NCBI GenBank assembly: GCA_026984895.1
Contig: JALSRF010000043.1
Location: 1-5,228, forward strand
Source of the DNA: Paracoccaceae bacterium
GTDB taxonomy: Bacteria > Pseudomonadota > Alphaproteobacteria > Rhodobacterales > Rhodobacteraceae
Direction: 5' to 3'
Length of the DNA: 5,228 nt
Under the pieces are notes generated by a model that saw only the letters and a program-made list of their open reading frames with translations, searched no databases and was not told where the DNA came from. The position numbers were made by a program, and so were the translations under genes. Each line of letters opens with the position of its first letter. Positions within the stretch are counted from its first letter, which is position 1. Below are positions 1 to 5,218 of the stretch, in pieces.

Positions 1-1
1 G

Positions 2-529
2 TCCTGTTACGCCATTGCCGAGGATGACGAGGCCGGGCAGCGCTGGTGCGAAGAAAACGGCTATCCGGGCTATACCTCCTATGCCTCGCTTTCCGACCTG
101 CCCTGGCGGTTTCCGATCTTCGCCGATCTGGTCAGGGTGCTGGACGCGCATGTGGCGGCCTTCGCCAGCGACCTCGCGTTCGATCTGGAGGGCCGGGGCC
201 TCGCGCTGGAAGACATCTGGATCAACATCCTGCCCGAGGGCGGCACCCACGCCAGCCACCTCCACCCGCATTCGGTGATCAGCGGCACCACCTATGTGGC
301 GATGCCGGCGGGGGCGTCGGCGCTGAAACTGGAAGACCCACGCTCGGCCCGGATGATGGCGGCGCCGGCCCGGCTGAAGGACGCGCCCGAGGAACTGCGC
401 CAGTTCGTCTATGTGGCCCCCAAGGTGGGCGACGTGCTGCTGTGGGAAAGCTGGCTGCGCCACGAGGTGCCGATGAACATGAGCGAGCAAGAGCGCATTT
501 CGGTCAGCTTCAACTACGGCTGGGGCTGA
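2..529 (+). CDS. TIGR02466-family putative 2OG-Fe(II) oxygenase, 3' part
   Basis: The reading frame is open from the left edge to a TGA at 527-529. About 175 C-terminal residues are visible and the start lies outside the window. The sequence resembles the TIGR02466 family (putative 2-oxoglutarate/Fe(II)-dependent oxygenases), which I recognise from an ENGYPGYTSYASL-like segment near its start, a WINILPEGGTHASHLHPHS block (about 227-274) and a C-terminal GDVLLWESWLRHEVPMN...ERISVSFNYGWG stretch. In a double-stranded beta-helix oxygenase, the HxH at 257-265 and the distal His at 461-463 would bind iron. The Arg of the RxS pair (494-502) would hold 2-oxoglutarate. Those assignments are inferred from the fold, and the substrate is unknown. 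No signal peptide or membrane segment is seen in the visible part, so it is likely cytoplasmic. It ends 308 bases before rplB, and a separate promoter lies between them. Family assignment is fairly sure; function is not. Confidence 0.82.
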   Translation, partial: SCYAIAEDDEAGQRWCEENGYPGYTSYASLSDLPWRFPIFADLVRVLDAHVAAFASDLAFDLEGRGLALEDIWINILPEGGTHASHLHPHSVISGTTYVAMPAGASALKLEDPRSARMMAAPARLKDAPEELRQFVYVAPKVGDVLLWESWLRHEVPMNMSEQERISVSFNYGWG

Positions 530-612
530 GCCCGCGCATGCAGATCGGCCGAGCGTCGAAGCCGGCGGCCACGAAAACAGCGCCGCAGGCAACGGCTGAG
601 CCGACCCCCGAC

Positions 613-633
613 GCCGCGCCGCATTTGCGCGGC
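613..633. repeat. GC hairpin downstream of the oxygenase gene
   Basis: A perfect 7-bp inverted repeat, GCCGCGC (613-619) and GCGCGGC (627-633), encloses a 7-nt loop. It lies about 85 bases after the oxygenase stop codon and has no T-run after it, so it is not a standard intrinsic terminator. It could slow polymerase or protect a 3' end. Short GC palindromes are common in DNA this GC-rich, so it may mean nothing. Confidence 0.35.
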
Positions 634-664
634 ACGGGCCGGCCGGATTTCCGCCCAAATCCTA

Positions 665-693
665 TGGACACGCCCCCCCATCCCCGCTATATC
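665..693 (+). promoter_or_regulatory. Predicted sigma-70-type promoter for rplB and following genes
   Basis: TGGACA at 665-670 matches the -35 consensus TTGACA at five of six positions. TATATC at 688-693 matches the -10 box at its first four bases. The spacer is exactly 17 nt, the optimum. Transcription would start near position 700, about 137 nt before the rplB start codon and just before the first of four hairpins. The match lies in an otherwise very GC-rich gap, which makes an AT-containing pair at ideal spacing stand out. It implies that rplB to rplP can be transcribed independently of the upstream gene. This is sequence matching only. Confidence 0.5.
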
Positions 694-699
694 CCGCAG

Positions 700-836
700 G
701 TCTCGTGGCCCCGGATTCGTTTCCGGGGCCCGTGATCTTTTGAATTCGGGGACCTTCGGGGCCCTTCACAATGGCCCGAACGGGCCCAAACATCGTGGGT
801 CGCAAGACCCGCAAAGCTGACGGAAGACAGAAAAGC
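700..836 (+). promoter_or_regulatory. Structured 5' leader of rplB (four consecutive hairpins)
   Basis: Four hairpins can form together. H1: GGCCCCGGA (707-715) with TCCGGGGCC (722-730), 9 bp, loop TTCGTT, followed seven bases later by TTTT. H2: 748-754 with 759-765, closed by a cUUCGg tetraloop (loop 755-758), with one A-G mismatch and an outer G-U pair. H3: GGCCC (773-777) with GGGCC (782-786), loop GAAC. H4: 795-801 with 806-812, 7 bp including one wobble pair, capped by a GCAA tetraloop of the GNRA class. A ribosome binding site GGAAG (822-826) follows, 10 nt before the rplB ATG. Serial hairpins with stable tetraloops before a ribosomal protein gene suggest a regulatory leader, for example a site bound by one of the encoded proteins. 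No such leader is known to me for this position. Confidence 0.5.
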
Positions 837-1679
837 ATGGCACTCAAGTCGTATAAACCGACGACGCCGGGCCAACGCGGGTTGGTTCTGATCGACCGTT
901 CGGAGCTTTGGAAAGGCCGCCCGGTCAAGTCCCTTACGGAAGGGCTGACCAGGAAAGGCGGACGGAACAACACCGGACGGATCACGATGCGTCGCCGCGG
1001 CGGTGGGGCAAAACGCCTCTACCGGATCGTGGATTTCAAGCGGAACAAGTTCGATGTTCCGGCAACCGTGGAACGGATCGAATATGACCCGAACCGGACG
1101 GCCTTCATCGCGCTGATCAGGTATGAGGACGGCGAACAGGCCTATATCCTTGCCCCCCAGCGCCTTGGCGTCGGCGACAAGGTGATCGCCTCGGCCAAGG
1201 CCGACGTGAAGCCGGGCAACGCGATGCCGTTTTCGGGCATGCCGATCGGCACGATCATCCACAACATCGAGCTGAAGCCCGGCAAGGGCGGCCAGATCGC
1301 GCGCGCCGCGGGCACCTATGCCCAGTTCGTCGGCCGTGACGGTGGCTACGCGCAGATCCGCCTGTCCAGCGGCGAACTGCGGATGGTGCGCCAGGAATGC
1401 ATGGCCACCGTGGGCGCGGTCTCGAACCCCGACAACAGCAACCAGAACCTCGGCAAGGCCGGTCGCAACCGCCACCTGGGCAGGCGCCCAAGCGTGCGCG
1501 GCGTGGTGATGAACCCGGTCGACCACCCGCACGGCGGCGGCGAGGGCCGGACCTCGGGCGGCCGTCACCCGGTCACCCCCTGGGGCAAGCCGACAAAGGG
1601 TGCCAAGACCCGCAACAGGAAAAAAGCGTCCAGCAAGCTGATCATCCGCTCGCGGCACGCCAGGAAGAAGGGGCGCTAG
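837..1679 (+). CDS. rplB: 50S ribosomal protein L2
   Basis: Encodes a 280-residue L2 (uL2), a primary 23S rRNA-binding protein needed for subunit association and for building the peptidyl transferase centre. Length is normal for the family (about 273-280). The sequence is colinear with L2 throughout: N-terminal MALKSYKPTTPGQR, the RNA-binding segment with TGRIT and RRRGGGAKR (about 46-60), the SH3-like region with GDKV...GNAMP (113-131), and the C-terminal signature MNPVDHPHGGGEGR (225-238). His230 corresponds to E. coli His229, a residue linked to peptidyl transferase activity. The tail (251-280) is Lys/Arg-rich. I chose the ATG at 837 because it gives the conserved MALK start and has GGAAG 10 nt upstream. 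An in-frame ATG at 771 would add 22 residues that are not typical of L2 and has no ribosome binding site. rpsS follows after 3 nt. Confidence 0.98.
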   Translation: MALKSYKPTTPGQRGLVLIDRSELWKGRPVKSLTEGLTRKGGRNNTGRITMRRRGGGAKRLYRIVDFKRNKFDVPATVERIEYDPNRTAFIALIRYEDGEQAYILAPQRLGVGDKVIASAKADVKPGNAMPFSGMPIGTIIHNIELKPGKGGQIARAAGTYAQFVGRDGGYAQIRLSSGELRMVRQECMATVGAVSNPDNSNQNLGKAGRNRHLGRRPSVRGVVMNPVDHPHGGGEGRTSGGRHPVTPWGKPTKGAKTRNRKKASSKLIIRSRHARKKGR

Positions 1680-1682
1680 CAC

Positions 1683-1961
1683 ATGTCGCGTTCTGTATGG
1701 AAAGGCCCGTTCGTCGACTCCTACGTTCTCAAGAAGGCCGAGAAGGCCAAGGAGAGCGGTCGCAACGAAGTCATCAAGATCTGGTCGCGGCGCTCGACGA
1801 TCCTGCCCCAGTTCGTGGGGCTCACGTTCGGCGTCTACAACGGCCGCAAGCACATCCCTGTAAGTGTCTCGGAAGACATGATCGGTCAGAAGTTCGGTGA
1901 ATATTCGCCGACCCGGACCTACTACGGTCATGCCGCGGACAAGAAAGCGAAGCGGAAATAG
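1683..1961 (+). CDS. rpsS: 30S ribosomal protein S19
   Basis: Encodes a full-length 92-residue S19 (uS19), which binds 16S rRNA in the head of the small subunit together with S13 and contacts the A-site tRNA region. Recognisable from SRSVWKGPFVD (2-12), the IKIWSRRSTILPQFVG block (31-46) and the C-terminal family signature YNGRKHIPVSVSEDMIGQKFGEY...TR (52-78). The C-terminus is basic. It begins 3 nt after the rplB stop; its ribosome binding site (AAGGGG, 1668-1673) lies inside the end of rplB. This tight packing points to translational coupling within the S10 operon. Nothing is missing or unusual. Confidence 0.98.
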   Translation: MSRSVWKGPFVDSYVLKKAEKAKESGRNEVIKIWSRRSTILPQFVGLTFGVYNGRKHIPVSVSEDMIGQKFGEYSPTRTYYGHAADKKAKRK

Positions 1962-1963
1962 TC

Positions 1964-2344
1964 ATGGGCAAGGCAAAGAACCCCCGCCGCGTGGCCGACA
2001 ACGAAGCAATGGCGAAAACCCGAATGCTTCGCGTGAGCCCGCAGAAACTGAACCTGGTCGCCGCCATGATCCGCGGCAAGAAGGTGGAAAAGGCCCTGAC
2101 GGATCTGACCTTCAGCAAGAAACGCATCGCGCTGGACGTCAAGAAATGCCTGCAGTCGGCCATTGCAAACGCCGAGAACAACCACGGGCTTGACGTGGAC
2201 GAGCTGATCGTCGCCGAAGCCTGGGTCGGCAAGAACCTGACCATGAAGCGCGGTCGCCCGCGCGCCCGTGGCCGGTTCGGCAAGATCATGAAACCTTTCG
2301 CGGAACTCACCATCAAGGTGCGGCAAGTCGAGGAGCAAGTCTGA
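1964..2344 (+). CDS. rplV: 50S ribosomal protein L22
   Basis: Encodes a 126-residue L22 (uL22). L22 binds several 23S rRNA domains, and its long beta-hairpin lines the nascent peptide exit tunnel. The globular part carries TRMLRVSPQKLNLVAAMIRGK (about 19-39) and SAIANAENNHGLDVDELIV (65-83). The tunnel hairpin is GKNLTMKRGRPRARGRFGKI (89-108), including the Met-Lys-Arg at 94-96 that in E. coli is deleted in some macrolide-resistant mutants; here it is intact. Compared with the roughly 110-residue E. coli protein there is an N-terminal extension (MGKAKNPRRVADNEAMAKTR), which I believe is common in alphaproteobacteria. An internal Met16 could also serve as a start. It begins 2 nt after rpsS and its stop codon shares one base with the rpsC start. 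Confidence 0.97.
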   Translation: MGKAKNPRRVADNEAMAKTRMLRVSPQKLNLVAAMIRGKKVEKALTDLTFSKKRIALDVKKCLQSAIANAENNHGLDVDELIVAEAWVGKNLTMKRGRPRARGRFGKIMKPFAELTIKVRQVEEQV

Positions 2345-3051
2345 TGGGTCAGAAAATCAATCCGATCGGCATGCGCCTGCAGGTCAACCGCACATGGGAC
2401 AGCCGCTGGTATGCGAAAACCGCCGATTTCGGCGACCTGCTGCTGGAAGACATTCGCATGCGCGAGTTCATCAACAAGGAATGCAGGCAGGCAGGCGTGT
2501 CCAGGGTGATCATCGAACGCCCGCACAAGAAATGCCGCGTCACCATCCAGACGGCACGTCCCGGCGTGATCATCGGCAAGAAAGGCGCGGACATCGAAAC
2601 CCTGCGCAAGAAGCTGGCGAACATGACCGACAGCGAACTGCACCTCAACATCGTCGAGGTGCGCAAGCCGGAAATGGACGCGCAACTGGTGGCCGACAGC
2701 ATCGCCCAGCAACTTGAACGGCGGATCAGCTTCCGCCGCGCGATGAAGCGCTCGGTGCAGAACACCATGCGCATGGGCGCGCTCGGCATCCGGGTCAACG
2801 TCGCGGGCCGCCTTGGCGGCGCCGAGATCGCCCGCACCGAATGGTATCGCGAAGGCCGGGTGCCGCTGCACACGCTGCGCGCCGACATCGACTATGCCAC
2901 CGCCGAGGCCAAGACGCCCTACGGCATCATCGGCATCAAGGTCTGGATCTTCAAGGGCGAAATCATGGAGCACGACCCTTCGGCCCATGACCGTCGCCAG
3001 CAGGAGCTCCAGGAAGGCCCGGCACCGCGCGGTGCCGGCGGCCGTCGCTAG
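2344..3051 (+). CDS. rpsC: 30S ribosomal protein S3
   Basis: Encodes a 235-residue S3 (uS3), a head protein of the 30S subunit that lies at the mRNA entry channel and contributes to mRNA unwinding. The N-terminal part starts MGQKINPIGMRL, as in most bacterial S3. A type II KH domain follows, with the GxxG loop in GVIIGKKG (74-81). The C-terminal S3 domain spans roughly 115-205 (signature GRLGGAEIARTEWYREGRVPLHTLRADIDY, 155-184). The last 30 residues form a charged, Gly/Pro/Arg-rich tail typical of alphaproteobacterial S3. The start overlaps the rplV stop by one base (TGATG), so the two are likely translationally coupled. A good ribosome binding site, AGGAG (2331-2335), lies 8 nt upstream inside rplV. 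Confidence 0.98.
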   Translation: MGQKINPIGMRLQVNRTWDSRWYAKTADFGDLLLEDIRMREFINKECRQAGVSRVIIERPHKKCRVTIQTARPGVIIGKKGADIETLRKKLANMTDSELHLNIVEVRKPEMDAQLVADSIAQQLERRISFRRAMKRSVQNTMRMGALGIRVNVAGRLGGAEIARTEWYREGRVPLHTLRADIDYATAEAKTPYGIIGIKVWIFKGEIMEHDPSAHDRRQQELQEGPAPRGAGGRR

Positions 3052-3063
3052 GAGGACTGAAAG

Positions 3064-3477
3064 ATGCTGCAACCAAAGCGCACCAAGTTTCGCAAGATGC
3101 ACAAGGGCCGCATCCGTGGCGCGGCCAAGGGTGGCACCGAACTCAACTTCGGCACCTACGGGCTGAAGGCGATCCAGCCCGAACGCATCACCGCGCGCCA
3201 GATCGAGGCGGCGCGCCGCGCCATGACGCGCCACATGAAACGCCAGGGCCGGGTCTGGATCCGGATTTTCCCGGACACGCCGGTGACCTCCAAGCCCACC
3301 GAGGTTCGGATGGGTAAAGGCAAGGGGTCGGTCGATTTCTGGGCCGCCAAGGTCAAGCCGGGGCGGATCATGTTCGAAATCGACGGGGTAAGCGAAACCG
3401 TCGCCCGCGAGGCCCTGCGCCTGGCGGCGATGAAGCTGCCGATCAAGACCCGCACCGTGGTGCGCGAAGACTGGTAG
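3064..3477 (+). CDS. rplP: 50S ribosomal protein L16
   Basis: Encodes a complete 137-residue L16 (uL16), which joins late in 50S assembly, organises the A-site and contacts tRNA. It opens with MLQPKRTKFRKMHKGR. It contains ITARQIEAARRAMTRHMKRQG (42-62), WIRIFPDTPVTSKP (65-78) and VRMGKGKG (81-88). Arg82 corresponds to E. coli Arg81, the residue hydroxylated by the 2-oxoglutarate oxygenase YcfD/RoxA. The ribosome binding site is the strongest in the window: AGGAGG (3050-3055), overlapping the rpsC stop codon and 8 nt before the ATG. The gap to rpsC is 12 nt. It is the last gene of this block; a terminator starts 38 bases after its stop, in place of rpmC and rpsQ. Confidence 0.98.
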   Translation: MLQPKRTKFRKMHKGRIRGAAKGGTELNFGTYGLKAIQPERITARQIEAARRAMTRHMKRQGRVWIRIFPDTPVTSKPTEVRMGKGKGSVDFWAAKVKPGRIMFEIDGVSETVAREALRLAAMKLPIKTRTVVREDW

Positions 3478-3515
3478 GCGCCGGCGCGACGCGCCCCAGC
3501 GACAACAGAAATTTC

Positions 3516-3548
3516 AAGGGCGGTGCGTCGGCATCGCCCTTTTCGTTT
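3516..3548 (+). terminator. Intrinsic terminator after rplP
   Basis: AAGGGCGGTGC (3516-3526) pairs with GCATCGCCCTT (3531-3541) over 11 base pairs, with one G-U wobble and a 4-nt loop (GTCG). A T-rich stretch (TTTTCGTTT, 3540-3548) overlaps the base of the stem. This is a textbook rho-independent terminator on the plus strand, 38 bases after the rplP stop. It shows that the rplB-rplP transcript ends here. Confidence 0.9.
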
Positions 3549-3797
3549 CCGGCCGCGCGCGCCGGCCAGCGCCCGCCCGCCACCTCGCCCTCGGAAAGCG
3601 GACGTCGCGCTTCCCATGGCAGCCGCGCTGCCCGCGATGGTTTATCCCCGCGCGATCCGGGGCCTTTTCGCAACAATGCGCCGATTGGCGCCGGCTGGCC
3701 TGTCCGGCAGAAGCGCCGAGCGCAACGCGCCACGGCTGCATGGAACGGGCGCGCGCATCGGCCATGGGGCGGAACACCGTGTCATAAGCCGGGCTCC

Positions 3798-3859
3798 GCG
3801 CACTTGCGGGCGCTGGCCGGGCTGACGGCCGGCCGCGGCGCGAATGCCCGCAAGCGCGC
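3798..3859. repeat. Long nested inverted repeat
   Basis: The arms 3798-3811 and 3846-3859 pair over 14 positions with a single mismatch; the core CTTGCGGGC/GCCCGCAAG is perfect over 9 bp. Inside the 34-nt loop, GGCCGG (3815-3820) pairs with CCGGCC (3829-3834). An alternative 8-bp stem, GCGGCGCG (3835-3842) with CGCGCCGC (3855-3862), competes with the main one. There is no T-run, so it is not a normal terminator. It could be an intergenic palindromic repeat unit or a site favoured for insertion; the IS66 end lies about 50 bases away. Confidence 0.6.
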
Positions 3860-3911
3860 CGCCCGCTGAGCCTCGCCCCCCCGCGAAACGCCTGGAACCC
3901 GACGAAGAACG

Positions 3912-3934
3912 GTAACCGCTCGATTGCGACCGCC
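3912..3934. repeat. Terminal inverted repeat of IS66 (single end)
   Basis: The sequence begins GTAACCGCTCGATT and reads inward from the boundary with the intergenic gap. GTAA at the tip and the position just behind the transposase stop fit IS66 ends. Only one end is visible, so the repeat cannot be confirmed by pairing. The exact boundary could be off by a base or two. Confidence 0.55.
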
Positions 3935-3936
3935 AT

Positions 3937-5160
3937 TCAGGCGGCGTTTTCGAGTTTGGCGCCGGGTTTCCAGTTCCAGGGGAGCAATTCGTCGATGCGG
4001 TTGATCTTGTGATCCTGGATGCGGTCGAGGACGTCGGCTAGCCATGCCTCGGGGTTCAGGCCATTCATCTTTGCGGTTTCGATCAGGGTCATGGCGCGGG
4101 CCAGCGTTTCGCCTCCGGTGTCGGCCCCGGCGAACAGCCAGTTTTTCCGCCCCAAGGCGATCGGGCGCATCGCGCGTTCTGCGGCGTTGTTGTCGATGGC
4201 GACGCGGCCATCCTCGAGGAACAGGGTGAAGGATGGCCAGCGGCTCAGGCCATAGCGAAAGGCCTTGGCCAGCTCGCTCTTGCCGGGGATCCGGGTCAGT
4301 TGTTGCTCGGCCCATTCGCGGAACGCGTCGACCTTCGGTTTGCTCTTTTCCTGCCGGACGGCACGGCGCAACTCAGAGCTCTGCCCTGCAATCTCGCGTT
4401 CGATATCGTAAAGCGCGCCAATCCGGTCGAGCGCCTCGCGGGCGATGGCGGATTTGGTGCCCTTCCAGATGTCGTGGAAGTCACGCCGCAGATGCGCCCA
4501 ACAGGCCGCCTCGCGGAACTGGCGAGAACCATCGGCACGACGGGCGTACAGCTCCTTGAAGCCCGAGTATGCGTCTGCCTGCAGGACGCCGCTGCTGTTC
4601 CTGAGGTGTCGTTTCGGGTGCTCGCCCTTGCGGTCGGGCGAGAAGCGATAGACGACACCCGGGGGCGCGGCCCCCGACCACGGCCGTTGATCACGCACAT
4701 AAGCCCAGATACGGCCCTGCTTCACGCCCTTGCCCAGCCCTCGGGCCTTGCGCGAGCGATCGAGAACCCGGATCGGCGTATCATCGGCTTGGCTCGCAGA
4801 TTGCAGGCCATGATCTCGGCTTCGATCTTTTCGGCAATCGGCTGCAGCACCTTCATGGCCCGACCACACCAGCCGACCAACGTGGTATCCGGAATGTCGG
4901 CACCCATGCGGGCGAAGATCTCGGCCTGGCGATATAAGGGCAAGTGATCGTCGAACTTCGAGACCAGAACATGGGCCAGAAGACCTGGGCCGGCCATGCT
5001 GCCCGGGATCGGGCGGCTGGGGGCCGGGCTTTGAACCATCCGTTCGCAGCGCCGGCAGGATTTCTTGACCCGGGCGATCTCGATGACCTTGAGCCGGGCG
5101 GTGATCATCTCGAGCAGTTCGCTCACGTCTTCGCCCACCACCCGCGAGCCATGCCGCCAC
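3937..5160 (-). pseudogene. IS66-family transposase (TnpC), frameshifted and N-terminally truncated
   Basis: Two minus-strand frames together give about 400 residues of an IS66 DDE transposase of roughly 510-540 residues. The upstream frame (about 5160-4797) holds the end of the zinc-finger region, VGEDVSELL (from 5138) and the second Cys pair CRRC (5057-5046), then VLVSKFDDHLPLYRQ and the start of the catalytic core. The downstream frame (about 4788-3937) holds the rest. Catalytic acids are all present: Asp of ADDTPIRVL (4785-4783), Asp of LQADAYSG (4575-4573) and Glu of DNNAAERAM (4179-4177). The normal C-terminal segment DHKINRIDELLPWNW is also there. The frames change at 4789-4796, where 8 bases replace the 6 expected. 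There is no slippery run, so programmed frameshifting is unlikely. The first CxxC pair and everything before it are missing. A sequencing error could explain the frameshift but not the truncation. Confidence 0.85.
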
Positions 5161-5182
5161 TGGACCTGTCCCGGAATTGTTC

Positions 5183-5218
5183 CTCTCCTTTGACTTGGTA
5201 TTCTGCCACAAAGGAGAG
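5183..5218. repeat. Perfect 10-bp inverted repeat at the right edge
   Basis: CTCTCCTTTG (5183-5192) and CAAAGGAGAG (5209-5218) are perfectly complementary, with a 16-nt spacer that can form a small TGG/CCA inner stem. It lies just outside the point where IS66 homology stops. The right arm contains the Shine-Dalgarno sequence for the ATG at 5224, so in RNA the hairpin would hide that site. It may be regulatory or part of another mobile element's end. Confidence 0.6.

Larger units (their letters stand above)
3478..3911. other. Gene-free gap between rplP and the IS66 element
   Basis: After the terminator at 3516-3548 I find no convincing gene in about 360 bases. Open frames exist on both strands, but they translate to Arg/Ala/Pro-rich text with no conserved blocks, as expected from very GC-rich DNA. 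No tRNA or other RNA gene is recognisable. The notable structures are a small hairpin with a short T-run (3646-3668) and the long nested palindrome at 3798-3859. The gap could be an old insertion target or decayed sequence. Confidence 0.6.
3912..5160 (-). mobile_element. IS66-family insertion sequence, partial
   Basis: The element is identified by its transposase (TnpC type), read on the minus strand. The end downstream of the transposase is present: GTAACCGCTCGATTGCGACC begins at 3912, close to the GTAAGCG-type ends of IS66 elements, and lies 25 bases from the transposase stop codon. The other side is not recognisable: homology fades at about 5140-5165, before the expected N-terminal part of TnpC and the small genes tnpA and tnpB. 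IS66 elements normally make 8-bp target duplications; the candidate copy here is 3904-3911 (GAAGAACG), but its partner is not in the window. The element is a remnant and probably immobile without help. Confidence 0.8.

Noticed and set aside
46..735. 229-residue plus-strand frame overlapping the oxygenase gene
   Set aside because: It is out of frame with the conserved oxygenase sequence, is rich in Arg/Gly/Pro, and runs through the promoter and first leader hairpin.
707..742. First leader hairpin as an intrinsic terminator for the oxygenase gene
   Set aside because: The 9-bp stem is good, but the T-run starts seven bases after it rather than directly. The likely transcription start at about 700 also makes it the 5' end of a new transcript. 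A terminator role is not excluded.
687..1931. 414-residue open frame on the minus strand across rplB and rpsS
   Set aside because: It lies antisense to two unmistakable ribosomal protein genes. Its translation has no family resemblance, and long antisense frames are expected in GC-rich coding DNA.
1822..3234. 470-residue open frame on the minus strand across rpsS, rplV, rpsC and rplP
   Set aside because: It is antisense to four conserved genes and has a low-complexity Ala/Arg/His/Asp-rich translation, so it is a shadow frame.
3646..3668. Hairpin CCCCG/CGGGG followed by CCTTTT as a second terminator
   Set aside because: The stem is only 5 bp with a 7-nt loop, and the T-run is short and separated from the stem by two bases. 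The terminator at 3516-3548 is far stronger, so this is weak support at best.
3514..3936. 140-residue minus-strand frame in the gap after rplP
   Set aside because: It runs through the terminator and the long palindrome, has an Arg/Ala-rich translation with no conserved segment, and starts at the end of the IS66 element.
3930..3950. CCGCC/GGCGG hairpin followed by GTTTT at the transposase stop codon
   Set aside because: It resembles a small plus-strand terminator, but the stem is 5 bp and it overlaps the end of a minus-strand gene. It is probably chance within the IS end.
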